This document shows positions 21,722 through 32,046 of a DNA stretch of 32,300 nt, one piece after another (position 1 is the stretch's first letter; each line of letters opens with the position of its first letter). The notes beneath the pieces were generated by a model. It was not told the DNA's origin, ran no database searches, and saw only the letters and a program-made list of their open reading frames with translations. Position numbers and translations under genes: made by a program. The DNA comes from Pelargonium nanum (Eukaryota; Streptophyta; Magnoliopsida; Geraniales; Geraniaceae): contig JAYMTF010000643.1 in the NCBI GenBank assembly GCA_036897485.1, positions 1 through 32,300 on the forward strand. Reading direction: 5' to 3'.

Positions 21722-24715
21722 TCACCTCGTTCGAACCAGCTCAAGTGGAAGAGATTCCATTGCTAACTGAAATTTCGAAACGACAAAAATAAGATACACA
21801 ATATAAAGTATCAAACTTCTGTTCTGGGTAAAATAAGCAACGCTTACCCACAGTCTGGGAGTTCTGGGATCAGCTTTTGGATGCAGTTTGGATAGCTCCG
21901 ACGCAAAGGTAATGACTATGGAAACTTTGAACTCAACTGAAAAGGGTCTGCACAGGTGCCAAATTAATGTCGTTAAATTATAACATGAGATGGCTGCATA
22001 TGCAATCTCGGGGAAGTAAAGATCAAATAATCAATGGCCAAAACATTGACTACAAAAATCAAATATGGAATTTCTTATGTATATGGCCATTGCATAGAGG
22101 AATGGTAACATTTAACCATTAAGAAAAGCCTCGACTGAGGCTTGCAGGGCAAGCAGAATTATAGTGTACCAAAGTGATGTAAAAACTGAAGAGTTCAAAC
22201 TTCAAAGAGACCACACTATTGGGACTTCAGATGCAATGAGAAGGAACATCTATTTACTCAATCATTACATAGCGTAACTAAAGTGCCTGTTTCTTATAAG
22301 ACGACATAACATGTCCTTGGCAGATTAGAAAATGTCATCCTCTCAAAAACTTATTGCCTACAACCTTGACGGGTGATTCTTTACAGGGCATTGTATTTGC
22401 AGAATCAAAGAGTCCCCAAATACTTCGTAGAATTTAGGTGTAACATAAACACTCCGAAGAGTATGGTTTATCCGTCCAAGACACAAAATAATGGGGTGAA
22501 TATTAGGGGAAATGAAAACATATTGCTTTTGCTGAAGTAGTAACTTCTCTAGACTCTGAATTGCTAGCAATATCAATGCAGCATTAGCACGTCAAATAGC
22601 AAATTACAAGAGATAAATATTCACAAGTTTTAGTTTTGTTGAATACGAAGTAGAAATATAATTTTAGAACAGGCATGAACTTCTCTATAAACAGTAATAG
22701 AAATAGGGAAATGGTAACAAGCCAATGGGAACATCAATATTTCAACTGAAAGCTTACCCGGCTAAGATTGTTGGACAAGTCAAGAGTCGAGGAAGCATAA
22801 CATAGATGGGTAGAGTCATATTACGGCATATGTCTCCATCTGCTATCTATTGCAGAATTAAGAAAAAGATGGTTAATCAAATGTTATTCGGGTTAAAACT
22901 AATTTCACAATTGAAAGGTTGCATGCCTGAGTTGTCTGAATCAAAGAGGTTTCATTTGCAATCCTCTCTCCTACAAGAACAGACTCTACGCGAAGTAAGT
23001 GAATGTCAATGGACTGAATGGGAATTGCAGATGCTTCTACCGTTAGTTCACCACTAATAGGATCTGATAAAGCACATTGAGTGGACATTTTTCCAATTAC
23101 CCGAAACCCGCCTAATCAAAAAAATCTTCTGTCAGACAACCATATCTAAAAGATGGGAGAATGATGAGTGGAAACTATTACCCAAGACTTAAGTGCAAAA
23201 TTTCAACAAACAAACAAAAAATATTGAATCAAACAAACCTGATTTTAATTCTGGAAGTAATGGATGCTTTTGAGTATCTTGAGTGATGTAAAACATAACC
23301 ATCTCAGGGGAAACCGGTCGCTCTAAAAGATCAACTACAACCACAGCAAAAATGAAAAGGAGCCTTTGTAAACCCAAAATAACTATTAGATATCACAAAG
23401 AAGATAGGAAACCAAGTGCTACCTTTATCACTTTCAACTATGAACTCTGTTGTGGTAGATAATGATTTGTGTAGGTATCCCCTTGATAAATCTACTGTTG
23501 CCAAATACTTGTAACAAAAAATGTAAGAGCGCATTAACAGCAGGAAGGTGGCAATAATATAAGCGAATTAGATCTCAATACAAAGATCGACCCAACAGAT
23601 ACGACCTTGTAAAAGATAAAAATACCTGGATGTTGATATTCGTCCCATGAAAGGTCTCATAAAATCTCTCCAAATTTTCTTCCCCAGGCTGTCTCAGAAT
23701 CATGGAAAATGGTATCTGTCACAATAACCGAACAAATTTTGAACTGCAAAGATAATATAAGAACATGGTTTCCAATTGATTAATTGAGGAGCTATACAAA
23801 AATTGAACAAATAATAAAGATCAAAATCAACATAACTTGTGCAGAAGGACAAAAATTTAAAAACAAGGGGAAGGAGAAGTGGGGTGAGGAAAGAATGAAA
23901 AGATCTATGTAAAGAATATAATCCAAGAGACAAAAAATCAAACATTATAACATATCAATAATATCAAGTTATATCATGTTAAGCGAAAATAGATTATGGA
24001 GCACAGAAGAAAGTTGACAAGCACAAGAATCCTTTAACTAGCATAGACACAACACTAGACACGTTTCAAATACTTCTAAACCTCCACCCTAATAAAGTAC
24101 AGATAATAATTTGAAAACACATTTAAAATATAGATTGAATTCCCAGAGTGAAGGCATGGTAAAGATTATACAATTTTCTACTAATACTCTACCTCTGTTG
24201 TACCTGGTTCAATCTTTCCAGAAGATCTAACCTCAGTGCACTTGTTCCTGTTGAGAAACATACTAGTTGTAAAATATCCAGTATCCAGTACAAGAAAATG
24301 AAGTCACACAATAATTAATAACTTACACCACAGAGATAGGTTTGACAACACCATACAAAGACTCGATAACACCTGCAGATCCTCCGCGAACCTATAGACA
24401 AGAAAAGGAAATGTGAAAACAAACACTAGTTTTGGCGATTTGCAGCAAGCAAACAAAAAGAACCTGCAAATTGACGGATCCAACTACAGTAAGACGAATC
24501 CCATAATGAGAAATGGGCGACGAAGAGGTGACAATAACTTTGCCTTCAAAGGGTTCCTGGAAATGTCAACAATATCAATGCATAGCTGTGTGAATGAGTA
24601 TGAGGTGTGTGTTGTGTTCTGTTGTATCAGAGTATGTGATTGAGATACAGAAAGTACTCACTGAAGGACGATAGACACGGCTTGAACGGGAAAGTTTGAC
24701 CTCTAATTTAGGCAT
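21722..24715 (-). CDS. VPS26C: VPS26C (DSCR3-like), retromer/retriever arrestin-fold subunit
   Basis: Eleven coding exons, read downward: 24715-24662, 24556-24464, 24391-24327, 24247-24193, 23715-23626, 23507-23423, 23334-23239, 23111-22927, 22846-22758, 21947-21848, 21766-21722. They sum to 957 nt, 318 residues plus TGA, near the family length (human about 297). The start MPKLEVKLSRSSRVYRPSEP matches the usual plant N-terminus. The N-terminal arrestin-like lobe includes FYETFHGTNINIQ (about 107-119) and RGYLHKSLS. The C-terminal lobe includes FYITQDTQKHPLLP, GELTVEAS, IDIHLLRVES (exon 8), IADGDICRN and MTLPIYVMLPRLLTCP (241-270). VPS26C pairs with VPS35/VPS29-type partners in endosomal recycling; in plants it is linked to root-hair growth. 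Exon 8 ends at a GC donor. For exon 7 I chose the TAG at 23335 over one 12 nt later because it keeps DLLERP. Confidence 0.95.
21948..22757 (-). other. VPS26C intron 9 (810 nt), no internal feature
   Basis: Ordinary AT-rich intron with GTAAGC donor and GTGCAG acceptor (minus strand). A 72-residue open frame inside it shows no VPS26 or other recognisable residues. Intron 4 (23716-24192) is likewise featureless. Confidence 0.6.
22847..22926 (-). other. GC-AG intron 8 of VPS26C
   Basis: Read on the minus strand, exon 8 ends ACTCAG|GCATGC and exon 9 starts after GCAATAG|ATAGCAG. The joined protein LIQTTQ-IADGDICRN is the conserved family sequence with no insertion or loss, and no GT occurs at or near the boundary. 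The intron is only 80 nt. The donor beyond position +2 (ATGC) is weaker than the usual GCAAGT. Confidence 0.85.
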
Positions 24716-24779
24716 TGCACCCAATCCGTCAGCTCACAATCAATGCAAACCAACAAACCTCAATTTGACTGGAGCTCCA

Positions 24780-25593
24780 CTGAGCAGACAACAAAATGCA
24801 GAAAATCTAACTCAGCAGCCAATGGTCAGTAAACTCAATGAAAGAAGAAGATGTCACATGTGCAGTAACATGATCTTTAAATGAATGATGAGTGTAAAGC
24901 CTCAAGCGCACACAACGGACCCAACGAATTCTGTTAAAATGGTAGTTAGAGTTTTGTTTTCTTATGTGGCTGTTAGGAAATGTGAAGAGAACATTGTTGC
25001 TGCTGACATGTGATTGTGCAATCAGTATATATAGCTGGTAGTTGTAAAGAAGAAATCAAGAAAAAATTAATAAGAATTCAGGCCTCTCTCGAGGATTCTC
25101 TCGGGCTCTGCATTTCTATGGTGTAGAGATTGTCTTGTGTGTGGGCGTGTTCTATGAATATAGATTCTGTGGTTCATATCAGATTGGGATCACAGCATGC
25201 AGTGACAGCAACTGCTACAAATCCAAATAACAGCAACTCCACACAAGAACAGAGTAACAAACAAAACAAAATTCCCAAACGTATACACCCTCTCTAAACT
25301 CCACACAGAGACAAATCCACTCAAAGAGGCCTAATTCATTTCATACGCAATCCTTTCATCACTACAAATCCAGTATAAATACTCATGCCAGCGCAACTTC
25401 CAGATGTTACTCTGCATCTCGTTATATGCACGCAATAACACAAAACAAATGAAACAACAGTGTACAAGCAACTAAAGAAAATAACCAAAATGACACCACA
25501 CAATTGAAGTTCAATTATTGAACACTTAAAATTCAAAACACACAGCCAAACAACACCATCTCATAATCCAAACTCTGACTGTGACTGGTATAC
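24780..25593 (-). other. Candidate 5'-UTR intron of VPS26C containing an LTR relic
   Basis: On the minus strand a good acceptor (TTGTCTGCTCAG, ending 24780) lies 64 nt before the start codon, and a donor AAG|GTATAC is found at 25593. The sequence upstream of that donor, to about 25800, is pyrimidine-rich on the minus strand (TTTCTTCCTCTCTTCTCC), as plant leaders often are. This would place the LTR relic at 24932 inside a leader intron. It is inference from splice signals only. Confidence 0.3.
24932..25290 (+). mobile_element. Copia-like LTR relic with primer-binding site remnant and start of gag-like sequence
   Basis: The segment starts TGTTAAAATGG and reaches TTCA at 25176, about 245 bp, with plant-LTR style features: TATATATAGCTG promoter-like box (25026) and a CTCTCTCGAGGATTCTCTC stretch. 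TATCAGATTGGG follows directly, similar to the tRNA-Met primer-binding site TATCAGAGC. After that, 25194 onward encodes a threonine/asparagine-rich run (TATATNPNNSNS) typical of Copia gag starts, but no in-frame start with a long frame follows. No second LTR is present in the window, so it is a truncated relic. Boundaries are approximate. Confidence 0.5.
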
Positions 25594-26966
25594 CTTGATC
25601 ATTGAACAGCACAGAACCACTTCTTCCTTGGTTCTTTGAGGGTTGAAGTTTGAAAGAAGGTAAAATTTCAAAATAAAACAATAAACCTGTTAATAACATG
25701 GCATGCAACAAGATGCAGAAGTAGCCGTTATAGTTCAAAGGGCAAAGGAGAAGAGAGGAAGAAACCGAGACAACGACGTTTGGAGTAAAAGAGGGATAAA
25801 TGAAGAAGCAAACAATGTCGTTCAACTTATGGGAACCAAAGACCAAAACGACAGCATTCTGAAGGCAGGTCCTCTTCTTACACTGCGTGACTTGGAGATG
25901 AAGGAATCTGTCTCTGATATCTCATCTTTCTTAATCATGTGTCTATACCAAATTGGGTCTAAGATAATAGAGTGAAAGTAAAGAATAATATCAAGTCAAT
26001 TACAACTCTCATCATTTTTCGTTTAGGTAAATCCGACACGAACACGATACGTCAACACAATTATTAAACTTTTCATGTTTGTATTTTCTCTTGCAACTCA
26101 TACACGATCTCGAACACAACAAGTTAGCACAAATTGGTAGCTTTAATTAGATATGTGGAATGCCATTATTAAAATGTGGAATGTTCTTCACTTCAATACT
26201 ATTCTCTCATATTATGTAAATTGTCCAATCCAAAAGTTGGAACAATTAAGTTACGTCCAAGAACCAGGATTCATTTTGGGTCGATCCGGAAATGAAGGAG
26301 GATAGAGAAGAGTACGAACCAATCAGAAGGAGTGGATGAGCTAGGAAGCTTCCTGCTCGATTTTGTGACTAGTATAATTAGAGTAGCTAAAGAATACTAG
26401 CTACCGAAGATCTGTGATATTTCTGTATTTCTCTCCCTCTCTCTCTGTTTTGTGTTCATTTCTTCAATCACTCTTGTAGGCTTTTCGAAGCTAAGACAAT
26501 TTGTTAATCGAACAGCCATGGAAGCTAATCTTAGGTGAGGCAACTATCTGCGTTGTGTGTTTGGTTTATTTTCACTGTTCTATAACACAAATGCATTGCT
26601 GTTAAAACCCTAAATAACTTTCTCCCAAATGTCAGAATCATAAACAAACCCTACATGAATGACCAATAGCATCTATTGACAAACACATTTAAATCATTCT
26701 CAAAACACTATCTTTTGTTTTTGCAAAAACCAAAACCCTATCTAATTTCAAAAGATGTCATGAATCACAGTATATATGCAGATACAATCCAAAATTTCCA
26801 GCCACTATCACTTACCTGTTCAAAATCGACGGCCACGAAGCTCTCCTCACCAGCAATGGCGAGTTCAAGATCAAATTCGAAGCAACGACCACGATCCAGA
26901 CCTGCAACAGTATCGATTTCTGAGAATCCAACGAGCACGAGCCAGAAGATCTCTGATGAAACATTA
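25594..26966. other. Divergent intergenic region with ambiguous exon-like signals
   Basis: No gene is established. Observations: a probable VPS26C leader on the minus strand (about 25594-25800); a plus-strand CTCTCCCTCTCTCTCTG tract (about 26430) followed by ATGGAAGCTAATCTTAG|GTGAGG at 26518, which looks like a tiny first exon but has no continuing exon I can find; a strong minus-strand donor CAG|GTAAGTG at 26816-26811 closing an open stretch up to about 26970; and an overlapping plus-strand frame beginning MASSRSNSKQRPRSRPATVS at 26857. These cannot all be real. The rest is AT-rich. Confidence 0.3.
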
Positions 26967-27072
26967 AAGGGTATTTATGTCATTGTATTATTATAGTTAA
27001 CGGAGTTAGGTTATAACGGACGGATGAATAACATACATATTGGCAGGGTTTATGCAAATTCCATGACCCAAC
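26967..27072 (+). repeat. Upstream copy of a roughly 105-bp direct repeat before the zinc-finger gene
   Basis: From AAAGGGTATTTATGTCATTG to TTCCATGACCCAA this segment matches 27692-27795 with about a dozen differences, including the runs TATTATAGTTAACGGAGTTA and AACATACATATTG. It contains GTTATAACGGACGGA, which also recurs just downstream at about 27081. Confidence 0.85.
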
Positions 27073-27232
27073 CCAAACCATGTTATAACGGACGGAGCTA
27101 TTAGATTAGATATTGAGATCTAGTCTGAGCCTTTGATTCATTATCTCCATGCAAATCAAAAAGAACAAAACACACATCAGTATAAATTCTCTATTTACCA
27201 CATATAAGTACTACTACAACATTTCATTTTCT

Positions 27233-27337
27233 TGGTCGACCAACTCATATAATCGGTTGACCACCTCATATATATGTCTGACATATTCTAAGTAGTTGGT
27301 TGATCACTTCATTTAACAGGCCAACCAATTTATATTG
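27233..27337 (+). repeat. Cluster of four degenerate GGTYGACCAnYTCATATAA units
   Basis: Units of about 20 bp start at 27233 (TGGTCGACCAACTCATATAA), 27254 (CGGTTGACCACCTCATATAT), 27298 (TGGTTGATCACTTCATTTAA) and 27318 (AGGCCAACCAATTTATATTG). TGGTCGACCA in the first is a perfect palindrome. The TTGACC core is W-box-like on its own, but spacing and divergence fit an old repeat at least as well. The surrounding 27073-27691 otherwise shows nothing coding. Confidence 0.5.
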
Positions 27338-27691
27338 CTAGTAGGACTATTTTATTCTGGAAATTAATACTTCACAAATACAAGTACACATTACAACAAA
27401 TTTATATATATGTCGGTCAATTGATGAAGGTGATGATGGAAGATGGGCACCAATGTCATTAAACACACATAAAGTGAGATTATTTTGGACCAAAATCTTG
27501 TTTCTCTTTTTTCATATTTTGCAAAAGTAACGATTTGTTTCCTATTCTTCCTATTGCTGATGTGGGTGAGGTTGAAGGAAGAGAGAGAATGTTGTTTAAC
27601 AAACACTCCTTCAGGCTTCAGCCTCTATCCTACATGGAGGCTCTCTATAGAAGGCAATAGGAGATGGTCTAGAGTTAACAAACAGCCTCAA

Positions 27692-27795
27692 AAGGGCATT
27701 TCTGTCATCGTACTATTATAGTTAACGGAGTTATGTTATAGCGGACGGATGGATAACATACATATTGTCAGGGTTTATGCAAATTCCTGACCCAA
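27692..27795 (+). repeat. Downstream copy of the roughly 105-bp repeat, abutting the start codon of the zinc-finger gene
   Basis: AAAGGGCATTTCTGTCATCG through CCTGACCCAA ends 3 nt before the ATG at 27799, so it forms the immediate leader or promoter of that gene. See the copy at 26967 for the match. Confidence 0.85.
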
Positions 27796-27798
27796 ATC

Positions 27799-30700
27799 AT
27801 GGCAGCTTCAGCTTCAGCTTCTTCAAGGCTCCTCCGGTTGGGCACCGCGCTCTTCCTCTCCCGGTCGCCGTCTCCTCCGTTCGCTCCGGTTCTCTTCTTC
27901 AAGCCCCTCCCCTCCCGCCTTCCACTCCGGTGCCTGAGCTCCTCTTCGTCCTCTGCTCTCGCCACCGTCGCCGCCGACTCCACAGAAGCCCCAGCCTCGC
28001 ACTACCACCACCCATGGCCGGAGTGGCTCAACTTCCTCGACACCTTGAAGACTAAAGGTTACCTAAAATCTCCACAAAATCAGAATGACGCTTCCGAAGT
28101 TGATTATCACCTCTTGAAGGAAGCTTGCCTCACCTTCGCTCGCGACCGATACGACGTCTTCCAGTAAGGTTTCTTCATCACAAAATGTATATGAATCATG
28201 TGATAGTCATTTTCAACATTTTTTTGAGGTTTCTTCATGTTTTCTTGATCAGAAAAATGTAGCTCAAGCATCTAGTTACTAGATATGAATCATATGATTG
28301 TAATTTGGAATGATTTTGTTTCAGCATTAATTGTGCTTCTAATGGCTACTGCTGTTTTGGACGCGTATCTCCTTCATTTTGTGCTTAGTAGATAAGGTTT
28401 AGCTCATAAATTTGTATGTTTATCTATATACAGATCATTGTCTACCAAGGAAATTCGAACACTTGTGGAGAGTGGATGCCCCGATCGTTTCCGAAAAGCT
28501 ATTAACTCGGCCAAGAGGTTGAGAGCTTATGTGCAATTGGAAGAGGCAGATGTATGTGTTTAGCTTTAGTTGGATCAATTGTGTTCATGTATCAAATTTG
28601 TTTATGTTAAGGTGGGAGTAATTTTTAAAAACTTAACAGGTTTGTGGTGCCTGCGATGTACGAAGTTCTTGCGATAGAGCTCTGCTAGTAAATCAAGGTG
28701 ACACTGAAGCACGTACTTTGGACGTAGTGCGACTACTACTGTCATATGCACTAGATCCAAGATCTGCTTTGGGAGGGGAGAAACCTCCTCGCAGAGAACT
28801 TGTTGAATCTTCTGCTAGGAAACTGCTCTCTGAGTTGATTGAACTGAGCGAGACACCCCTCGACCCCACAGTTCCTAAGCCTGCTTCAGTGGCTCCAGTT
28901 CAAAAGAAAGAAACTACAAATGCTAATAGAGATTGGGTGTGTCTAAGGTAAGTCACATTGGGAATGCACTTGTTGACTATTGCTATCGGGTGAACTTATT
29001 GGATTTCTTTTAGAAAGATCTCATCATCTGCTCTATTTTTTTAATGTCATATTTGAAATACATCTTCATTTAGGAAAGATGTTTTTATCAATCTAGCATA
29101 TCAATCTTTGTGATACTTATCGCTGTCATTCAAATTTTAAATTAAGGATTAAAAATGTTCTCAAAACACGAAACTCTCCTAGAAACACCCCCCATATGGG
29201 AGACCCTAAGATTGAGCCTAGAAGAAAGCAGAGACAAGGAATAAGAAAACTTTTTTAGTTGAGAAAGGAATAAGTTTCATATCTCCAATTTATTTAGAAG
29301 GAAAGGAAAGGGTAAAGGCATAAAGCTATGTATCAAACATGATAGTCTTAGTGAACTTGTTTTGGGTGAGGGCACAATATAATATGTTTTCCTTCTTCCT
29401 GCTATCCTTCCACCTTAGGTCTCTTATAGCCTTCTCTTTCCCCATGTTTTTCCTCCCATTTTCTTTCATTGTTCATTGCGCTATGGAAAAAGATCTTGAT
29501 CTTGCACTAAAGCCGCACTCATTTAATTTACAATTAAACAAAGACCAAACAATTGCCCATGTACATTATTAGGTTTTTAATTTCCTATAAGTCTTATTAC
29601 TACTTTTTTTTTGGGTGATTTGCTCATTAATTAGCTAAAATGGTGCCAATTATTTGCTTCCGCCTGATATGATTTGTTTTAATTATGAAAGTAGTGCTAC
29701 ATTTGTGCCTTCTGTTATTATTTCAAAAAAATTGTTTTACCAATATATCATTCGATAGTTGACTCCAAATTTTGTTGTTCTAGAGGTTGTTTTTTTGTTG
29801 CTTAATCTTTTGTTACCTCCTTTCTAATCCTTTCGTTTACCGCAACAGGATAGACGTGGCATTTCGAGACTAGAACTTTGAACCCTGCTATTACTGTCTT
29901 TACTCCTTTTAGAAAAGGGTGAAAGTTATAAATGATTCTCCAAGTATATATATAATTCTTAATTCATCAACTATTTTTTATTCACTACTGATCCTTATAC
30001 TATTTGACTTCATCATCCATGCCCCAAATTTGTTTTTGTTTTTTTAAACTTACGTTTAGTCACATTTTTTGCACTTGCCTAAACCGTTACTAACTAAAAT
30101 TCATACTTCTCTTGCTTTATCCCCTTGGAAGAGAAGATAGTCTACAGTTTCGTACTAATAGGTTTATGAGCAACATTTGCATCTTGATTCGAGTTGAATG
30201 TCTTTCTTCTTGATTTCTACGTCTATAGGAGTTTTGTTCCACCACACCCTCCAACATAAAAGTCCCATTTTTAGTGAGATCATTTCATTCCAAATTTGTT
30301 TACCCAATAAAAACTGCTCTTTCCTTGTTCTAATTGTTTCATAGTAGGATTTAGTAGTGAACAGTTCTTAAAATTGTGACTCACATACTTGTGTTTGTTC
30401 TATGAACTCTTTGCTTTCTGGTTTCACCGGTCTGATTATTCTGCTTTGCAACGATCTTCTAATCCTTGTTCAACTGAGATCTCTTTATTCTCTACTTATA
30501 AAAGATTGTGAATTATCTCTCCACACCAGTTAAAGAACCGAAAGGAAGCATACCCTCATTTAATAATATATCTCCTATGTTGTAGCACAGAAGGAAGCTG
30601 CTTGTGGATTTTCGAACCTGGGGAGCATCGTTTGTTATTTATCTTCCTCTCTTTTCCCCATGGCCAATAGTCGCTTCTCATGAACTTAGATGCATCCTAT

Positions 30701-32046
30701 TTTAGCTTGCAATGCCTTGACAATATCTTGTACAAATTTTAGTTGTTAACTATCCCTCTTCTTATGGAACACATATCTTTGACCATGCACACCCATGTAG
30801 TCTGGCCCTTAGTAGAGTTGTGCCATAAGATATGTGGCAATCTTTTGTCTAACTTTTTCATAATGGAGCTTGGTACTGAAGCAATAGATAGTATATGTAA
30901 AGGAGTAGAGCATAACACTGATTTTATGACTACTCCCATGGGTTAGCCATTGTGCTTTCTATCCTTCTATCATTTTCTCTAGTTTCATGACTAGGTTATC
31001 AAAATAAACAACTTCGCCAATACCTTTGAATATGGGTATCCCCAAACACTTACATGGGAATGTAGCCCGTTGTATTTGAGCACATGATGCCACATTATCC
31101 CTGATTCTTTGAGAGCTAGTGTTGGAGCAGTAATATGAACTTTTGTCTTTGTTAATCTCTTGTTCTAAGGTGGCTGCATGCTCTCTCAATAGCTACATCT
31201 CATTTCCAATAGACTTCTTTCCTCCATTGCAAAATAGAACCATGTCAACTGCATAATGTAGATGTGTAATGGGCAATCCTACTTTGGGGATGTGGAACGT
31301 GCCAATGATGCCCTTTGCTACACTCTTTTTTCAGGATTATTCCAATTCCTTCTTTTTCATTGTGTTCTCTAACCACATTAAAATCTCTTCCAACCACCCA
31401 AGGGAGAAAACTTTCTATATTTAGCAGCAAGGCATTCCACAGATGTTGCCTTTCTACCCTTTTGCATTTGACATAACAAAAGAGTATACCCCAATGAAGT
31501 TTTGTGTCTATACCTTTATATGCACAAATGGATCCTAGTTTGTGATTACCTTGAGGACTAGTTTGTCACTCAATAGTATCCAGATATGCGTATTTATTTG
31601 CGCAAAGTGTAAGAATTTAGTTGTTATAGCAAGCTTAGCCAGCTTCTCTGGTTGATTCTTAGGTTCTAACAAAACTAAAATGTCTAGTTGTGGTCGTCGT
31701 CTAGCAGATCTGTGAGAACCAGGGTTAGCAGCATATGCCCTTTTGGTATTCCAAATAGTAGTGTTGATCATGAGACTAAGATCAATCCTCGTATCTCTTT
31801 TACTTCCTTTCATACAATTTCTCCTTGCATCAAAAGTGTTTTTGGAAACCTCATCACCACCATCAGCATGTATTCTAATTATCTGTTTTGCAGATGCAAT
31901 TTCTTGAATTTTGAGAGGAATATACAATGCCTGAAGTGCAAAGCAGATGGTCCAACGAAGCTTGGAGTCAAAGAAGGTAGGCCAACGGAGTCAATTGGAG
32001 TTAATAATGTTGAGATGAAGAAGAAAGGAGACTGGCACTGCCTACA
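27799..32046 (+). CDS. OZ/VAR3-like organelle RanBP2-type zinc-finger protein, 5' part (runs off the window)
   Basis: Four exons are visible: 27799-28163, 28434-28551, 28640-28947, 31894-32046, giving 314 residues before the next donor CA|GTAAGT at 32047. The first 60 or so residues are rich in Ser, Arg, Leu and Ala without acids, as in a plastid or mitochondrial transit peptide. PWPEWLNFLDTLKTKGYL (about 72-89) and a Cys cluster C163-x2-C166-x5-C172 (CGACDVRSSC) are typical of plant OZ/VAR3 proteins. A complete RanBP2 zinc finger follows: W260, C262, C265, N269, C276, C279; a second begins W311-x-C313 at the window end. Family members act in organelle RNA editing and plastid development; the closest Arabidopsis match I recall is AT1G48570. 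Zinc finger 1 is interrupted by the 2.9-kb intron 3, between C262 and C265. Confidence 0.9.
28948..31893 (+). other. Large intron 3 of the OZ-like gene
   Basis: Donor AAG|GTAAGTC and acceptor TTTTGCAG|ATGC. The 5' two thirds (to about 30560) are AT-rich with T-tracts and no recognisable gene or element. The 3' third is filled by a LINE relic in antisense. The other introns of this gene are 270 and 88 nt, so the size is unusual for it and is only partly explained by the LINE. Confidence 0.8.
30560..31780 (-). mobile_element. Broken L1-type LINE (endonuclease and reverse-transcriptase remnants)
   Basis: Read on the minus strand from about 31780 down: WNTK ... LDILVLLEPK (31687), an apurinic-endonuclease N-terminus; PWVVGRDFNVVREHNEKEG (31403), the GDFN region of the endonuclease; LHYAVDMVLF (31255-31244 for the YAVD), the reverse-transcriptase active-site box with one Asp replaced by Val; CKCLGIPIFKG ... 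FDNLVMKLEKMIEG (about 31060-30962) and SIMKKLDKRLPHILWHNSTKG (about 30860-30790), the C-terminal reverse-transcriptase segments. The frame is broken by stops and shifts, and the finger and palm region between endonuclease and YAVD is deleted. No poly(A) tail or target duplication was located, so the ends are approximate. It cannot be active. Confidence 0.85.

Noticed and set aside
23318..23323. Alternative acceptor TTTTAG for VPS26C exon 7
   Set aside because: It would delete four residues in a region where family members have NLPERP-like sequence; the TAG at 23335 fits better.
25526..25846. 106-residue minus-strand open frame upstream of VPS26C
   Set aside because: Composition looks like a leader, with no recognisable domain and no splice link in frame to the VPS26C start.
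27765..28055. Alternative frames over exon 1 of the zinc-finger gene, both strands
   Set aside because: Shadows caused by the high GC of the transit-peptide exon; the frame starting at 27799 continues through three further exons with matching phase.
31974..31980. Possible donor GAAG|GTAGGC inside exon 4 of the zinc-finger gene
   Set aside because: The frame stays open past it to KKGDWHCLQ, the expected start of the second RanBP2 finger, followed by a better GTAAGT donor.
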